A stretch of DNA of 64,000 nucleotides from NCBI GenBank assembly GCA_016234595.1, contig JACRBG010000035.1, forward strand, positions 1 to 64,000, read 5' to 3'. Source of the stretch: Chloroflexota bacterium (GTDB lineage: Bacteria > Chloroflexota > Anaerolineae > Aggregatilineales > J027). The position numbers and the translations under genes were made by a program. Below the pieces are notes generated by a model that ran no database searches, was not told where the DNA came from, and saw nothing but the letters and a program-made list of their open reading frames with translations. The stretch's first letter is position 1, and each line of letters opens with the position of its first letter. Shown here piece after piece: positions 1-8,029 of the stretch.

Positions 1-105
1 CTGAAATCGCTTATCAGAGAGGCGATCCCACAATACCTCGTGTTCGGTTAGTCCGAACACTTCACTGGGGCGGCGGTACTGATGGGGTTCTTGCTCCTGC
101 GACAT
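1..105 (-). CDS. Hypothetical protein, N-terminal fragment
   Basis: Thirty-five codons are readable from an ATG at 105 to the window edge, beginning MSQEQEPHQYRRPSEVFG, with no stop. The ATG lies 12 bp after the stop of the DUF2958 gene upstream, so the two are probably co-transcribed. The visible part is hydrophilic and I do not recognise the family. It belongs to the accessory element. The reading frame is supported by its close spacing to the upstream gene and by continuous codons; function cannot be assigned. Confidence 0.55.
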   Translation of the reverse strand, partial: MSQEQEPHQYRRPSEVFGLTEHEVLWDRLSDKRFQ

Positions 106-117
106 ATCCAAATCGGC

Positions 118-867
118 CTACGATGCGCCGCGCTGCTTCAAATGTTCCTCCTGCAATTCTCGCAGGGTTTTTGGTTCATAAAACCGATCTCGCTCAATAG
201 GCAATCCCATCGGGCCGCGAACTTCACGTAGTTCCGCAAGTGAAAAGTATCCAATTTCAATTTCATAGCCCACTACAAGGCCAAAAAACACATCCTCACC
301 GTCATACTCGCTGGCGTACCACGTCCAGCCAGAATCCGCGCTAAAAAACTTCACGAGAGCCGGTGCGTCAAGGCCAAGTTTTTCATTGGCATACAGTTTT
401 GGCAGTTGTTCACGAATGGTGTCTGGCAAAAGTTCGGGGAGTTGGCGCTGTTCGGCGCTTTGGACGGGTACAACATCTGCCATTTTTCCGGTTTGGCGGT
501 CATAAATCACTACAAAATGCTCGTCGGTATCATGACCCCAGACCTCGATGCCATTTTCGCCGGATTTGCTCACTGCATATCCACAGGCTTCGGCAATGTC
601 ATTGGCCTGCTGATAGGCGTTCTCTACTGTGTCTCCAAGTGGTAAATCCATTTCACCAAACAGGTGAATAACCCCAACACGCTTGGGGTCGCCTGTTTCC
701 CAGATGTCACACTGAGTACCGGAGGGAAACTCAATCATGGGATATTTTTGGCCCTTCGTCCAATCTCGACCCACATAGGCAGCTAAAACATCCCCGTCAA
801 GATAAAACAACCCTTCAATAGGCTTTCTATCAAAGGCTGTGGGCTGACCTTTTTCTACCCAACTCAT
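118..867 (-). CDS. DUF2958 domain protein
   Basis: This is a 249-residue soluble protein of unknown function. Residues about 145-240 match the DUF2958 pattern: the segment LPKLYANEKLGLDAP, then a Trp-Tyr-Ala-Ser-Glu-Tyr-Asp-Gly stretch, then FFGLVVG and GYFSLAEL. DUF2958 is known mainly from plasmids, phages and integrative elements and has no assigned biochemical role. The first ~140 residues form a separate, unrecognised region. No signal peptide or membrane helix is seen. The stop is 12 bp before the start of the next gene on the same strand. The ATG at 867 is preceded by an AT-rich stretch and has no strong ribosome binding site. Confidence 0.7.
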   Translation of the reverse strand: MSWVEKGQPTAFDRKPIEGLFYLDGDVLAAYVGRDWTKGQKYPMIEFPSGTQCDIWETGDPKRVGVIHLFGEMDLPLGDTVENAYQQANDIAEACGYAVSKSGENGIEVWGHDTDEHFVVIYDRQTGKMADVVPVQSAEQRQLPELLPDTIREQLPKLYANEKLGLDAPALVKFFSADSGWTWYASEYDGEDVFFGLVVGYEIEIGYFSLAELREVRGPMGLPIERDRFYEPKTLRELQEEHLKQRGAS

Positions 868-1138
868 AGAAAATCAGCGTATCACATCAGGCAGACCTAC
901 CTCAAGATGGCGAATAGGAAAATGAAGGATATGAAGTTGTCTCATTTATAAGACTGCCACTTGGGTATCATATGGAGTGAAGGTAGGAAACGTTCATGCT
1001 GTGCGTTACAGCCGTGAGTAGGCAATTCGATGGTAGCGATGGAAATCTTCAGAAACCTCTTTCTTCCTCGATGTCGTGGTAGTTTTGGGGTGCAGGCTAT
1101 ACGACACATCCCCATACACCCTAGAAAGGATGAGGCGT

Positions 1139-1309
1139 ATGATAGGTTGTTTGGCAAGTGAACTTCAAAAACCCGAAGGGGTTTTGGGAGCCTTAATCGG
1201 CCTATTTTTTCTGTTGGAATACGTGACACGTATTCCAAGAAAGAAACGTGAAACACGCGAGAAACGTGAAACACGTGCTCGAAGCAAGCAGGGCCAAGCT
1301 TCGTCGTAA
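1139..1309 (+). CDS. Possible 56-residue single-pass membrane peptide
   Basis: An ATG at 1139 follows AAAGGATGAGG at a good ribosome-binding distance and opens 56 codons ending in TAA. The peptide has one hydrophobic helix (GVLGALIGLFFLLEYV, residues about 14-29) followed by a very basic tail in which KRETRE/KRETRA is repeated. The architecture resembles small membrane-active peptides of mobile elements, but no family is recognised. The same DNA carries a palindrome and a tandem repeat, so the open frame could be a by-product of a DNA-binding site array. An upstream in-frame start at 1076 exists but lacks a binding site. Confidence 0.35.
   Translation: MIGCLASELQKPEGVLGALIGLFFLLEYVTRIPRKKRETREKRETRARSKQGQASS
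1166..1185 (-). terminator. Possible intrinsic terminator
   Basis: Read on the minus strand, a 7-bp stem AAAACCC/GGGTTTT with a CTTC loop is followed by five Ts. It lies about 300 bp downstream of the stop of the membrane protein gene at 1481-2410 and after the stronger terminator at 1414-1455. It also lies inside the possible small ORF on the plus strand, so it may be fortuitous. Confidence 0.35.
1214..1238. repeat. 25-bp palindrome, possible protein-binding site
   Basis: Two 12-bp arms, TTGGAATACGTG and CACGTATTCCAA, are perfectly complementary around a single central A. The arms meet almost without a loop, which suits a dimeric DNA-binding protein better than an RNA hairpin. It sits directly before the tandem repeat at 1243-1278, which reuses the ACGTG core. 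Confidence 0.6.
1243..1278 (+). repeat. Two tandem 18-bp repeats with half-parS-like core
   Basis: Two adjacent 18-bp units begin GAAACGTGAAACACG and differ only in the last three bases. Each contains ACGTGAAACA, which equals ten bases of the canonical 16-bp parS site bound by ParB; the other half of parS is not matched. The units also encode the KRETR repeats of the possible small ORF. Iteron, operator or coding repeat are all possible. Confidence 0.5.
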
Positions 1310-1413
1310 TCACATTGCTACCCTAGATATGTAGCTCACAAGATTGAAGAGTAACCTACCTTCAATCCACGTTCGCATCATAATACATGAGAATATTGGT
1401 GTCAACAATAAAA

Positions 1414-1455
1414 GAAGTCGGCGGCACTTGGACAACCCAAATATTCGCCGACTTC
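1414..1455. terminator. Strong stem-loop terminator
   Basis: A perfect 10-bp stem (GAAGTCGGCG/CGCCGACTTC) encloses a 22-nt loop. On the plus strand it is followed by CC and seven Ts. On the minus strand it is followed by TTTTATT. It lies just past the stop of the minus-strand membrane protein gene at 1481 and can act in both directions. Confidence 0.75.
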
Positions 1456-1480
1456 CCTTTTTTTCTTTACCAGCGTGGTT

Positions 1481-2410
1481 TTATTGAACCTGTTTCCGTT
1501 CCTGCAACACCTCTCCTACCGTCGTCCGTCCAACTTCTACCCCTGCCCCACGCAAAAGTTCATGCACCTGATTGATAGACCCTTGCGCTATGTCGGGGTT
1601 CTCGTCCAAGAATGCTCGGACTTTTGCTTTGACGCTCCCATTGTGTCCGTTAGTTGAGTGTTCGGGCTGTCCGGCCTGTTCGCTCGGAGCGGACAGTAAC
1701 CGGATGCTGGGCGGATTGGCGCTACCTAAATACCCTTTCACTTGAGACATGGCCCGCTGACGGGCCTCCCGCTCCGTTGAACCAAGTTGCAAGTACCTCG
1801 CAAACACGGCACGGTAAATGACGGTGTGCTCCACTTCCTGCCACCGCTGCTCTCGAAAGTCCACGCCAGCCTTCTGCTCAAGCACAAAAGCCGCTAACCC
1901 CTCGCCTGCGACTAATGCCCCAATGGGAATAATGAAGGCTGCCAACACCACCATGATAAGTGCGGCTTGGCTGGTAGCAGGGAGTGTCCCAAACTTCGTG
2001 CCGATGTCAGCGAATGATAAATCATCAATGCCCGCCTCCGATACAACGGACACAAATGCGCCTGTGCCGTTGACGACGATTGCGGTGACGAAAAACAATA
2101 TCTCAAGTGTCTTGGTGTTTGAGGGAACAGAAGTTCGGGCGGCTTTCGCCAGTCGCCGTTGGAATGAGCAATAAAGCAGTCCAAACTCAACAGCGATGGG
2201 AGCAAACCATCCCAATGTCGGAGTAAGCATCCCAAACACTCGCGCTGTATGGGGTGCTGAGAGCAGAAAAAGAACAATAGCGACCAAGATGATCCAATAT
2301 GGGACACTTTCGGCAATTCTGTCCCTTAGCGACTTACGTGGGGCATCTTCTTTCAGCCATCGCTTGTGTTCTTCCCGATAGATCGCTTCTATATTCAAAA
2401 CCTCGTTCAT
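1481..2410 (-). CDS. Four-helix membrane protein with C-terminal HTH-like region
   Basis: This 309-residue protein is not a family I recognise. It has a hydrophilic N-terminus rich in basic and acidic residues, then four likely membrane helices at about residues 37-52, 57-83, 100-122 and 148-178. A cytoplasmic region follows, with a Ser/Gly/Asn-rich linker at about 240-258. The last 50 residues (KVRAFLDENPDIAQGSINQV and onward) look like a small winged-helix or plasmid-type DNA-binding domain. Membrane helices joined to such a domain are seen in conjugation or segregation proteins of mobile elements, which fits its place in the accessory element. The ATG is preceded by GAAGGCGAG. A terminator follows the stop. 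Confidence 0.7.
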   Translation of the reverse strand: MNEVLNIEAIYREEHKRWLKEDAPRKSLRDRIAESVPYWIILVAIVLFLLSAPHTARVFGMLTPTLGWFAPIAVEFGLLYCSFQRRLAKAARTSVPSNTKTLEILFFVTAIVVNGTGAFVSVVSEAGIDDLSFADIGTKFGTLPATSQAALIMVVLAAFIIPIGALVAGEGLAAFVLEQKAGVDFREQRWQEVEHTVIYRAVFARYLQLGSTEREARQRAMSQVKGYLGSANPPSIRLLSAPSEQAGQPEHSTNGHNGSVKAKVRAFLDENPDIAQGSINQVHELLRGAGVEVGRTTVGEVLQERKQVQ

Positions 2411-2487
2411 CTCGCCTTCTCACTTTCTGTTGGGATATACTGGGCATATCGAAACAGAGGTGATGGCTTGTGCTACCAGCGAGTATT

Positions 2488-2507
2488 CAATTGAAAAGTA
2501 CCAATTG
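2488..2507. repeat. Paired CAATTG half-sites next to the comM junction
   Basis: Two CAATTG hexamers are separated by 8 bp (AAAAGTAC), about 15 bp before the point where ComM homology starts. The geometry of short inverted arms around a 7-8 bp spacer is that of a tyrosine-recombinase core site. Without the other end of the element this is only a candidate attachment site. Confidence 0.3.
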
Positions 2508-2520
2508 TGAGTATCCACAG

Positions 2521-2994
2521 CCCTGTGGCTATTTGGGCGATCCTGTCCACCGCTGTACGTGCAGTGATTCCCTGATTCGTAATTATCAAAAACGCATTTC
2601 TGGTCCCCTGCTCGACCGCATTGACATTCATTTGGATGTGCCGCGTGTGGACTATGACAAACTAACCGATGCGCGACGGGGTGAACCTTCGGCGGCAGTA
2701 CAACACCGTGTCGAAACCGCCCGTGCCCGTCAGCGTGAGCGCTTCAAAAACAGCCCTCGTCTCCATTCCAACGCCGATATGGGAGCCAGTGAAATCCGCG
2801 ATTATTGCGAGATGCAGCCCGACGCCGAAAAATTGATTAATGCCACCTTGCGTCAGATGCAACTCAGCGCCCGTGCCTATCACCGTATTCTTAAACTTTC
2901 GCGCACCATCGCTGATCTTGCCGACCATGACCGCATTGAAATAGCCGATATGGCGGAAGCCATCCAGTATCGCCCACGACGGCTGAATGTCTAA
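2521..2994 (+). pseudogene. comM: ComM (Mg-chelatase-like ATPase) C-terminal fragment
   Basis: ComM/YifB is a hexameric AAA+ helicase that promotes branch migration during integration of transforming DNA. This frame keeps only the C-terminal part: PCGYLGDP with following Cys residues, RISGPLLDRIDIHLDVPRV, the AR-Arg-Gln segment, and the typical end LSARAYHRILKLSRTIADL...EAIQYRPRR. The N-terminal Lon-like domain and the Walker motifs are missing. Homology begins at about 2521, inside what is normally the Asn-Pro-Cys-Pro-Cys-Gly motif. The bases just before it encode unrelated residues belonging to the inserted element. A GTG at 2470 could start translation in frame, but the product would lack the ATPase core. 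The rest of comM is presumably left of the window. Confidence 0.85.
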
Positions 2995-3026
2995 CTTGAG
3001 ACTCACGGCTTTGGGAGAAAATTTGC

Positions 3027-3509
3027 ATGAACGTACCCGGCTACGACGAAAACCTACAATTATTGCAGGGGGCTGGCGTTCCTTTCACCATTCATGAACA
3101 CGAGCCTTTTACCACCTATCAGGAAATGGGCGATAAAATCCCTTTTCCGATGGAGGCATGGCTCAAAACAATGGCTTTTCGGGTCAAGGATTCCTTTTGG
3201 ATTTTGGCAGGCATCCGTGCCCCAGATCGTGTGGATTATAAAAAATTAGCGGCGTTGTTTGAGGTCAAACGTGGCAACATTATGGCGGGTTCACCCGAAG
3301 AAATTGCTGAGGCGCTTGGTCAAGAAATCGGTGGGGTCGGGCCACTTTCTAGCCGTGAAAATGTGAAGGTCGTGATTGACCAAAACTTACTCCCACTCGG
3401 CACAGTATACTGTGGGATGGGTCGGCGCGACATTACTTTGGAAATTCTGCTAAAGAATTTGATTGAAATATCCAATGCTCAAATTGAGGCCATCATCAAG
3501 GATGGCTAA
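3027..3509 (+). CDS. YbaK/EbsC-type aminoacyl-tRNA deacylase
   Basis: This 160-residue protein is a single YbaK/aminoacyl-tRNA-associated domain, a stand-alone editing enzyme that hydrolyses mischarged tRNAs (Cys-, Ala- or similar-tRNA, depending on subfamily). The recognisable segments are KTMAFRVKDSFWILAGIRAP near residues 47-66, followed by DYKKLAALFEVKRGN, the usual lysine and nucleotide-binding stretch, and the glycine-rich GGVGPLS near 110. Length is normal for the family. The ATG follows GGGAG at 9 bp. Which subfamily (YbaK, ProX or other) and so which tRNA is edited cannot be fixed by eye. The next gene starts 7 bp downstream. Confidence 0.85.
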   Translation: MNVPGYDENLQLLQGAGVPFTIHEHEPFTTYQEMGDKIPFPMEAWLKTMAFRVKDSFWILAGIRAPDRVDYKKLAALFEVKRGNIMAGSPEEIAEALGQEIGGVGPLSSRENVKVVIDQNLLPLGTVYCGMGRRDITLEILLKNLIEISNAQIEAIIKDG

Positions 3510-3515
3510 TATGAA

Positions 3516-4931
3516 ATGAAAAAACGCTTTCCAATACAACTTGCCAAAGAAGCCATTCTCCTAAGAGATTATGGTTACGCCGTAGAATTGCTATATCCTG
3601 AAGCCGTTGTGGGCAATTCCGAAGCCCAATTTCTCTGTGGGTATCTTCATTTTGCAGAGCCAAGTATCTCAAAAGATCAGGCCATTCTATGGCTAACACA
3701 GGTAGCTGAACAAGGCCATCCTGAAGCAAATTATGTTCTGGCCTGTTGTCCTGACCTCACACCTGAATACACTTTTAGATCCCCCCCTGATGAACTTGGA
3801 TGGCAACGCCTATTGTTTGCTGCTGAGCATAATTCAGCCGCCGCTCAAGGCGATTTGGGCCGGTTTTATGCCGAAGACTGTCTAGACTTATCTCAAGACT
3901 TAGAAAAAAGCCGAGAATGGCGCACCCATGCATTTCACTTAGTAGGCAAAAGAAAGTCAGGGTTGGTTAATGCCGAAATCTTCTATAGTTTAGGAATGAT
4001 GATATTAGAAGGAATTGGCGGCCCTCAGGATTTAGATGGGTTACGTATCCTTTATATTGCAGGCTGTGATTACGCAAATCCCTATTCTCAAAAGGCTCTA
4101 GAAGCATTTAAAGAAATCGTCCAAACCCGCAAGCACGGAATTTCAGAGGATACAGCCACATATCTGGAGCAAAAGATAGAGGAGCTTTCTGATCTTCCCA
4201 GATCGCCCCATGTAACTTATAAAGAATGGCAAGATTACATCGAATGCTATATTCGACGTAGTTTGAAATACAACTTGGTTTCCGCCCCATTTGAGGATTT
4301 TGTTGGCTTTCTATTTGAGCATATCCCCGCCTCCAGTCTGCGCCATCCATTTTTTTCGCCTTACGATGCCAACTGGCACAATATAGCGGCAGTTGAAACA
4401 GACCCTGTCGAATTGGTGAGGCATTACATCCGCCTTTTCCAAAACCCAGAATTTCTTTTAGATCTCTATCATCCGATAGAACTTGAGCGAGGTTTCTGGG
4501 ATATTCGAGAATTCAATTCATGGTCTCTGGGGGCGGCCATTCATGGCAAAGTTGTCCCTATAGATCAAGCAGAAACCTGCATTCGAGCGATGTACCCCTT
4601 ATTTGCTAAACTCTTTGCTCAAAACCCCCTTCTGATGTCCAGCTTTATGTGGTGGGATAGTGAATTTGCCAACTTCGGTTGCCCCCATGAGGTTCCACAC
4701 CGGGACTACGATGAATCCGAATCTCAACGTCTTCACCAAGCCATGTTTGAAACACTCACTGCGATCCTTCAGATTGATAGTTTAGATTGCAAAGCAGCGG
4801 CACTCCATGGCTTAGGCCATCTTCAGCATCCACATACAGAAAAAGTGATTAAAGCCTTTCTCGTAAATCATCCCGAACTTGCTGACTGGCAAGAGTACGC
4901 ACTTGCAGCAATTGAAGGCGATATTCTTTAG
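3516..4931 (+). CDS. Sel1-like repeat protein, function unknown
   Basis: This 471-residue soluble protein has no signal peptide or membrane helix. The first half is helical and resembles Sel1/TPR solenoids: LLYPEAVVGNSEAQFLCGYL, then AILWLTQVAEQGHPEANYVL, then AEHNSAAAQGDLGRFY follow the Sel1 A-x-x-G pattern at about residues 25-130. The second half is Asp/Trp/Pro-rich and ends in HEAT-like text (DCKAAALHGLGHLQHPHTEK). Such proteins are usually protein-protein adaptors; the partner is unknown. By eye the gene is more AT-rich than its neighbours, which may indicate acquisition. It starts 7 bp after the deacylase stop, so it may be co-transcribed. Confidence 0.7.
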   Translation: MKKRFPIQLAKEAILLRDYGYAVELLYPEAVVGNSEAQFLCGYLHFAEPSISKDQAILWLTQVAEQGHPEANYVLACCPDLTPEYTFRSPPDELGWQRLLFAAEHNSAAAQGDLGRFYAEDCLDLSQDLEKSREWRTHAFHLVGKRKSGLVNAEIFYSLGMMILEGIGGPQDLDGLRILYIAGCDYANPYSQKALEAFKEIVQTRKHGISEDTATYLEQKIEELSDLPRSPHVTYKEWQDYIECYIRRSLKYNLVSAPFEDFVGFLFEHIPASSLRHPFFSPYDANWHNIAAVETDPVELVRHYIRLFQNPEFLLDLYHPIELERGFWDIREFNSWSLGAAIHGKVVPIDQAETCIRAMYPLFAKLFAQNPLLMSSFMWWDSEFANFGCPHEVPHRDYDESESQRLHQAMFETLTAILQIDSLDCKAAALHGLGHLQHPHTEKVIKAFLVNHPELADWQEYALAAIEGDIL

Positions 4932-4958
4932 TTTTCAATCCATTGGAGAAAAATCATT

Positions 4959-6062
4959 ATGCAACACGAACGTTTTAACCGCCTGCAAAAAATTGTGGCG
5001 GATGCTGGTCTCGATGCCATTGTCCTTGTGCCCGGCGCGAACCTGCGCTATTTGACAGGAGTCACTTTTCATCTTAGTGAACGCCCGCTGCTGCTCATCG
5101 TGCCCAAACAAGGTGACTCCGGGGTCATTATCCCTTTGTTAGAGGAGCAAAAACTAAAAGAACATGGTTTTTCTGGCGAATTTTTTACGTGGGACGACAC
5201 CCAAGGCTATCACGGGGCGTTTAACAAAGCCATTCAAGGGATGAAATTGGCAGACAAGCGGATTGGCGTCGAGGGTTTACAAATGCGTGTATTGGAAGGT
5301 CAACTGCTCCAAGAATTCGCCTCCGGCTCACATATCATCCCCGCTGATGAGGATTTGGTGAACCTACGGATTATCAAATCGCCCGAAGAAATAGCTCTAC
5401 ATCGCAAAGCCATCGAAATCAGTGAAGAAGCCCTGCGTCGCACTCTACGCGATGTGAAACTCGGCATGACCGAACGCCAAATCGCCCAGATTCTGACCCA
5501 GCACCAAACCGAACTAGGCGGCGAACAAGATTCGTTTGCTCCGCTCATCCTGATTGGGCCACGTAGCGCCTTGCCACATGGCATGCCGGGGGATACTCGT
5601 CTCGAACGCGGCTTGCCCCTGTTAATTGACTATGGCACCGTGTATCAAGGCTATGTATCGGACATCACCCGCACCTTTTTTGTCGGGGAGCCGTCGGAAA
5701 AATTCAAAGCCTTGTATTCGGCAGTGTTGGGGGCTAATGAAGCTGGACGGCACAAAGTACGCCCCGGTGTTGCCGCTGAAGATGTAGATTCAGCCGCCGC
5801 TGGTGTCCTGCGACAATCGGCCTTTGCCCAATATATTATTCACCGTACCGGACACGGCTTGGGCATTGATATTCATGAACATCCCAATATTGTGCAAGGC
5901 AACAAACGGCTACTCGAACCCGGTATGGTGTTTACCATCGAGCCGGGGTTATATATCCCCGGCGAATTTGGTGTGCGTATCGAAGACAATATAGTGGTCA
6001 CACCCGATGGTGGTGATAGTATGACCAGTTTCCCGCGAGAATTAACTATTTTGGAACTATAG
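4959..6062 (+). CDS. M24 family Xaa-Pro aminopeptidase
   Basis: This 367-residue cytoplasmic metallopeptidase removes an N-terminal residue before proline or splits X-Pro dipeptides. An N-terminal creatinase-like domain (residues 1-125, with NLRYLTGVTFH) is followed by the pita-bread catalytic domain. All five dinuclear metal ligands are present: Asp224 (IDYGTVYQGY), Asp235 (SDITRTFF), His299 (GHGLG), Glu328 (TIEPGLY) and Glu342 (RIEDN). Length and order match PepQ/PepP-like enzymes; which of the two cannot be decided. The ATG follows GGAG at about 10 bp. The gene converges on the small HhH gene on the opposite strand, with 23 bp between stops. Confidence 0.92.
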   Translation: MQHERFNRLQKIVADAGLDAIVLVPGANLRYLTGVTFHLSERPLLLIVPKQGDSGVIIPLLEEQKLKEHGFSGEFFTWDDTQGYHGAFNKAIQGMKLADKRIGVEGLQMRVLEGQLLQEFASGSHIIPADEDLVNLRIIKSPEEIALHRKAIEISEEALRRTLRDVKLGMTERQIAQILTQHQTELGGEQDSFAPLILIGPRSALPHGMPGDTRLERGLPLLIDYGTVYQGYVSDITRTFFVGEPSEKFKALYSAVLGANEAGRHKVRPGVAAEDVDSAAAGVLRQSAFAQYIIHRTGHGLGIDIHEHPNIVQGNKRLLEPGMVFTIEPGLYIPGEFGVRIEDNIVVTPDGGDSMTSFPRELTILEL

Positions 6063-6085
6063 ATAGAACAAGGGAGAGGGCTGGT

Positions 6086-6379
6086 TTAGCTCTGTGGTTG
6101 CAAGGCCATATCTGACCAGTTCCACCACTTCAATAATTCACGCTCATGGCTCTTGTTAGAGGCATAATAAACCGCGCATCGCAGCACATATAACATGCAC
6201 CGATCCACCTGATGCCGTTGTTGCTGGCACAGACGTTGATACAATACTTCGGGGTCTTGATCCTTCAATTCGTTGACAGAACGAAAGCCCAGATTCCACA
6301 AATCTTCGGCCACGCGCAGGCCAACACCGGGGATACGTTGCAGTTCTCGAAGGGTGTTAAGTTTAGGTGTCGCGCTCAT
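6086..6379 (-). CDS. Helix-hairpin-helix Cdd1-like protein
   Basis: This 97-residue protein begins with a helix-hairpin-helix stretch (LRELQRIPGVGLRVAEDLWN, then LGFRSVNELKDQDPEVLYQRL). It continues with the Cys-x5-Cys-x9-Arg-Cys-Ala-Val-Tyr-Tyr-Ala segment and the tryptophan pair typical of the Cdd1 ('pathogenicity locus') family. The HhH motif suggests DNA contact without sequence specificity, but the function of the family is unknown. The ATG has a strong upstream GAGGG at 7 bp. It stands alone between two convergent or unrelated genes. Confidence 0.8.
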   Translation of the reverse strand: MSATPKLNTLRELQRIPGVGLRVAEDLWNLGFRSVNELKDQDPEVLYQRLCQQQRHQVDRCMLYVLRCAVYYASNKSHERELLKWWNWSDMALQPQS

Positions 6380-6538
6380 TTTTTATCCCTCGTGGTATTG
6401 AACACATGTTCTTAGTATACCAAAGGTTTAGCTACCCTGTCAAATGCGAGAATGGCTTATTGATGCGGTTTTCAGCCTTAATTATTGAGATTTTTAGACT
6501 GGCGTCAGTAGGTCGTTCTGAGGGGTAAATTTCGCAAA

Positions 6539-7873
6539 TCAATCATCGGATGATTTCGTTTTTTCAGCCTTTTCGGGGATTTTGGTAATCAATAATTTGT
6601 CTACCCGGTTGCCGTCCATGTCCATCACCTCAAAGCGCAACCCTGCTGCTTCCAAATAATCGCCGGCTTTGGGAATGCGCTCCAAATTCATCACCAAAAA
6701 ACCGCCAAGTGTTGAGAAAGTATTGTTTTCTTCTCCCGGTAAATCTGCTTCAAGGTCAAACATCTCCTTGACCTCATCAATCGAGAGTAGACCATCCAAA
6801 AGCCATGAGCCGTCCTCACGCTGGAAGGGTTGTGCCTCGGCAATTTCACTCAGCGAAGGTAAATCACCAACAATCGCTTCTATAATATCAATCAGGGTCA
6901 CAATTCCCTCTACCCCACCATATTCACTGAGTACCAGCGCAATATGCTCGCCCGACTCCTGAAAAATATCGAGCATCTTTAATGCAAAAACGGTTTCTGG
7001 TACAAAGGTGGGCTTCCGCAGGCATTCTTTAAGTTCAAGTTTTTCACCCTTCACGGCCTTCGCCCACATATCTTTCACCGAAGCAATTCCAATGACATTA
7101 TCAGGTGAATCTTGGTAAACTGGATAATAGGAAAAACCGCTGTTTGCCATCTTCTCCCGATTTTCTTCAATGGAGGCATCCACATCTAACCAGATAACTT
7201 TGGTGCGCGGTGTCATCAATTCTTTGACGCGAGTCTGATCCAAGCTTAGGATACTATCCACCATATCCTGTTCGGCCTCATCAAAAACCCCGGCCTGCGT
7301 ACCGTGTTCAATCAAAATCCGGATTTCATCTTCAGTAACAGGTGGCTCAATGGAGGGTTTAACGCCCAAGGCCCGCAGTGAAACATCCGTCGTAAAACTG
7401 ATCACCGCGACCACCGGGGCTGTCAATTTTGAGAGTATGTTCATCGGCGCAGCAACTAAAGAGGCTATTTTTTCAGGACTGTTGAGGGCTAAACGCTTGG
7501 GTACCAGTTCACCCAGAATGAGTGAAAGGAAAGTAATAGTCACAACCACCAACACCAGTCCAATCCCATTACTATAGGGAGCCAAAGCATCTATTTCATC
7601 CAGCCCATGTGCGACTTCTTCAGCGACTGTCGCCCCCCCAAATGCACCCGCCAAAATCCCTACCAGTGTAATCCCAATCTGGGTCGTAGAAAGAAAGTGT
7701 GTTGGGTTTCGGGCTAGTTCCAGAGCAACTTTTGCCCCTGCATGGCCTTCATCTGAAAGCCGTTCGAGACGAGCCTTACGTGCCGAAATGATCGCAGCTT
7801 CAGACATCGCCAAAAGGCCATTCGCCATTATTAAGAGCAAAATGATCAAAATTTCAATCGCTATGTTAGACAT
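6539..7873 (-). CDS. CNNM/CorC-type (HlyC/CorC) membrane protein
   Basis: This 444-residue integral membrane protein belongs to the CNNM/HlyC-CorC family, linked to magnesium or cobalt efflux. Domain order is canonical: DUF21 transmembrane domain (residues 1-190, with MSEAAIISARKARLERL and LGELVPKRLALNSPE), a tandem CBS pair (about 205-330, beginning MTPRTKVIWLDVDAS), and a C-terminal CorC_HlyC domain (about 345-430, WLLDGLLSIDEVKEMF). Start at 7873 (ATG) gives the expected first helix. Loss of Mg2+ homeostasis is the usual phenotype in studied relatives; the exact ion here is inferred. It is divergently arranged with the FAD oxidoreductase gene, sharing a 156-bp upstream region. Confidence 0.92.
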   Translation of the reverse strand: MSNIAIEILIILLLIMANGLLAMSEAAIISARKARLERLSDEGHAGAKVALELARNPTHFLSTTQIGITLVGILAGAFGGATVAEEVAHGLDEIDALAPYSNGIGLVLVVVTITFLSLILGELVPKRLALNSPEKIASLVAAPMNILSKLTAPVVAVISFTTDVSLRALGVKPSIEPPVTEDEIRILIEHGTQAGVFDEAEQDMVDSILSLDQTRVKELMTPRTKVIWLDVDASIEENREKMANSGFSYYPVYQDSPDNVIGIASVKDMWAKAVKGEKLELKECLRKPTFVPETVFALKMLDIFQESGEHIALVLSEYGGVEGIVTLIDIIEAIVGDLPSLSEIAEAQPFQREDGSWLLDGLLSIDEVKEMFDLEADLPGEENNTFSTLGGFLVMNLERIPKAGDYLEAAGLRFEVMDMDGNRVDKLLITKIPEKAEKTKSSDD

Positions 7874-8029
7874 CCAAGCACAGTGCCTCTGGTTATTAAC
7901 AAATGGATATAGAGTATAGCCGGAAATGGGCCAAAGCTGTCAAACCAACTTTGTACAACTCATCCAGCAATATGCCCAAAATGCTGTATTCTTTACGTAA
8001 AACGTTTCTAAGGAGTTCTACAATCGGGT

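Larger units (their letters stand above)
1..2520. mobile_element. End of an integrated accessory element inserted in comM
   Basis: This stretch holds accessory genes (DUF2958, a four-helix membrane protein, small ORFs) and stops exactly where ComM homology begins at about 2521. It carries no recognised housekeeping gene. DUF2958 is a family found mainly on plasmids, phages and integrative elements. No integrase or transposase is visible, and the other end lies left of the window, so flanking repeats cannot be compared. comM is a known insertion target for mobile elements such as the AbaR islands of Acinetobacter. The element class is unknown. Confidence 0.6.

Noticed and set aside
942-1313. 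A 123-codon minus-strand frame over the repeat region
   Set aside because: Its repeated His/Val/Ser text arises from the tandem repeats, with no binding site and no family resemblance.
1818-2174. Plus-strand frame inside the four-helix membrane protein gene
   Set aside because: It is antisense to a gene with clear membrane helices; its Ser/Thr/Ala-rich text is typical of shadow frames.
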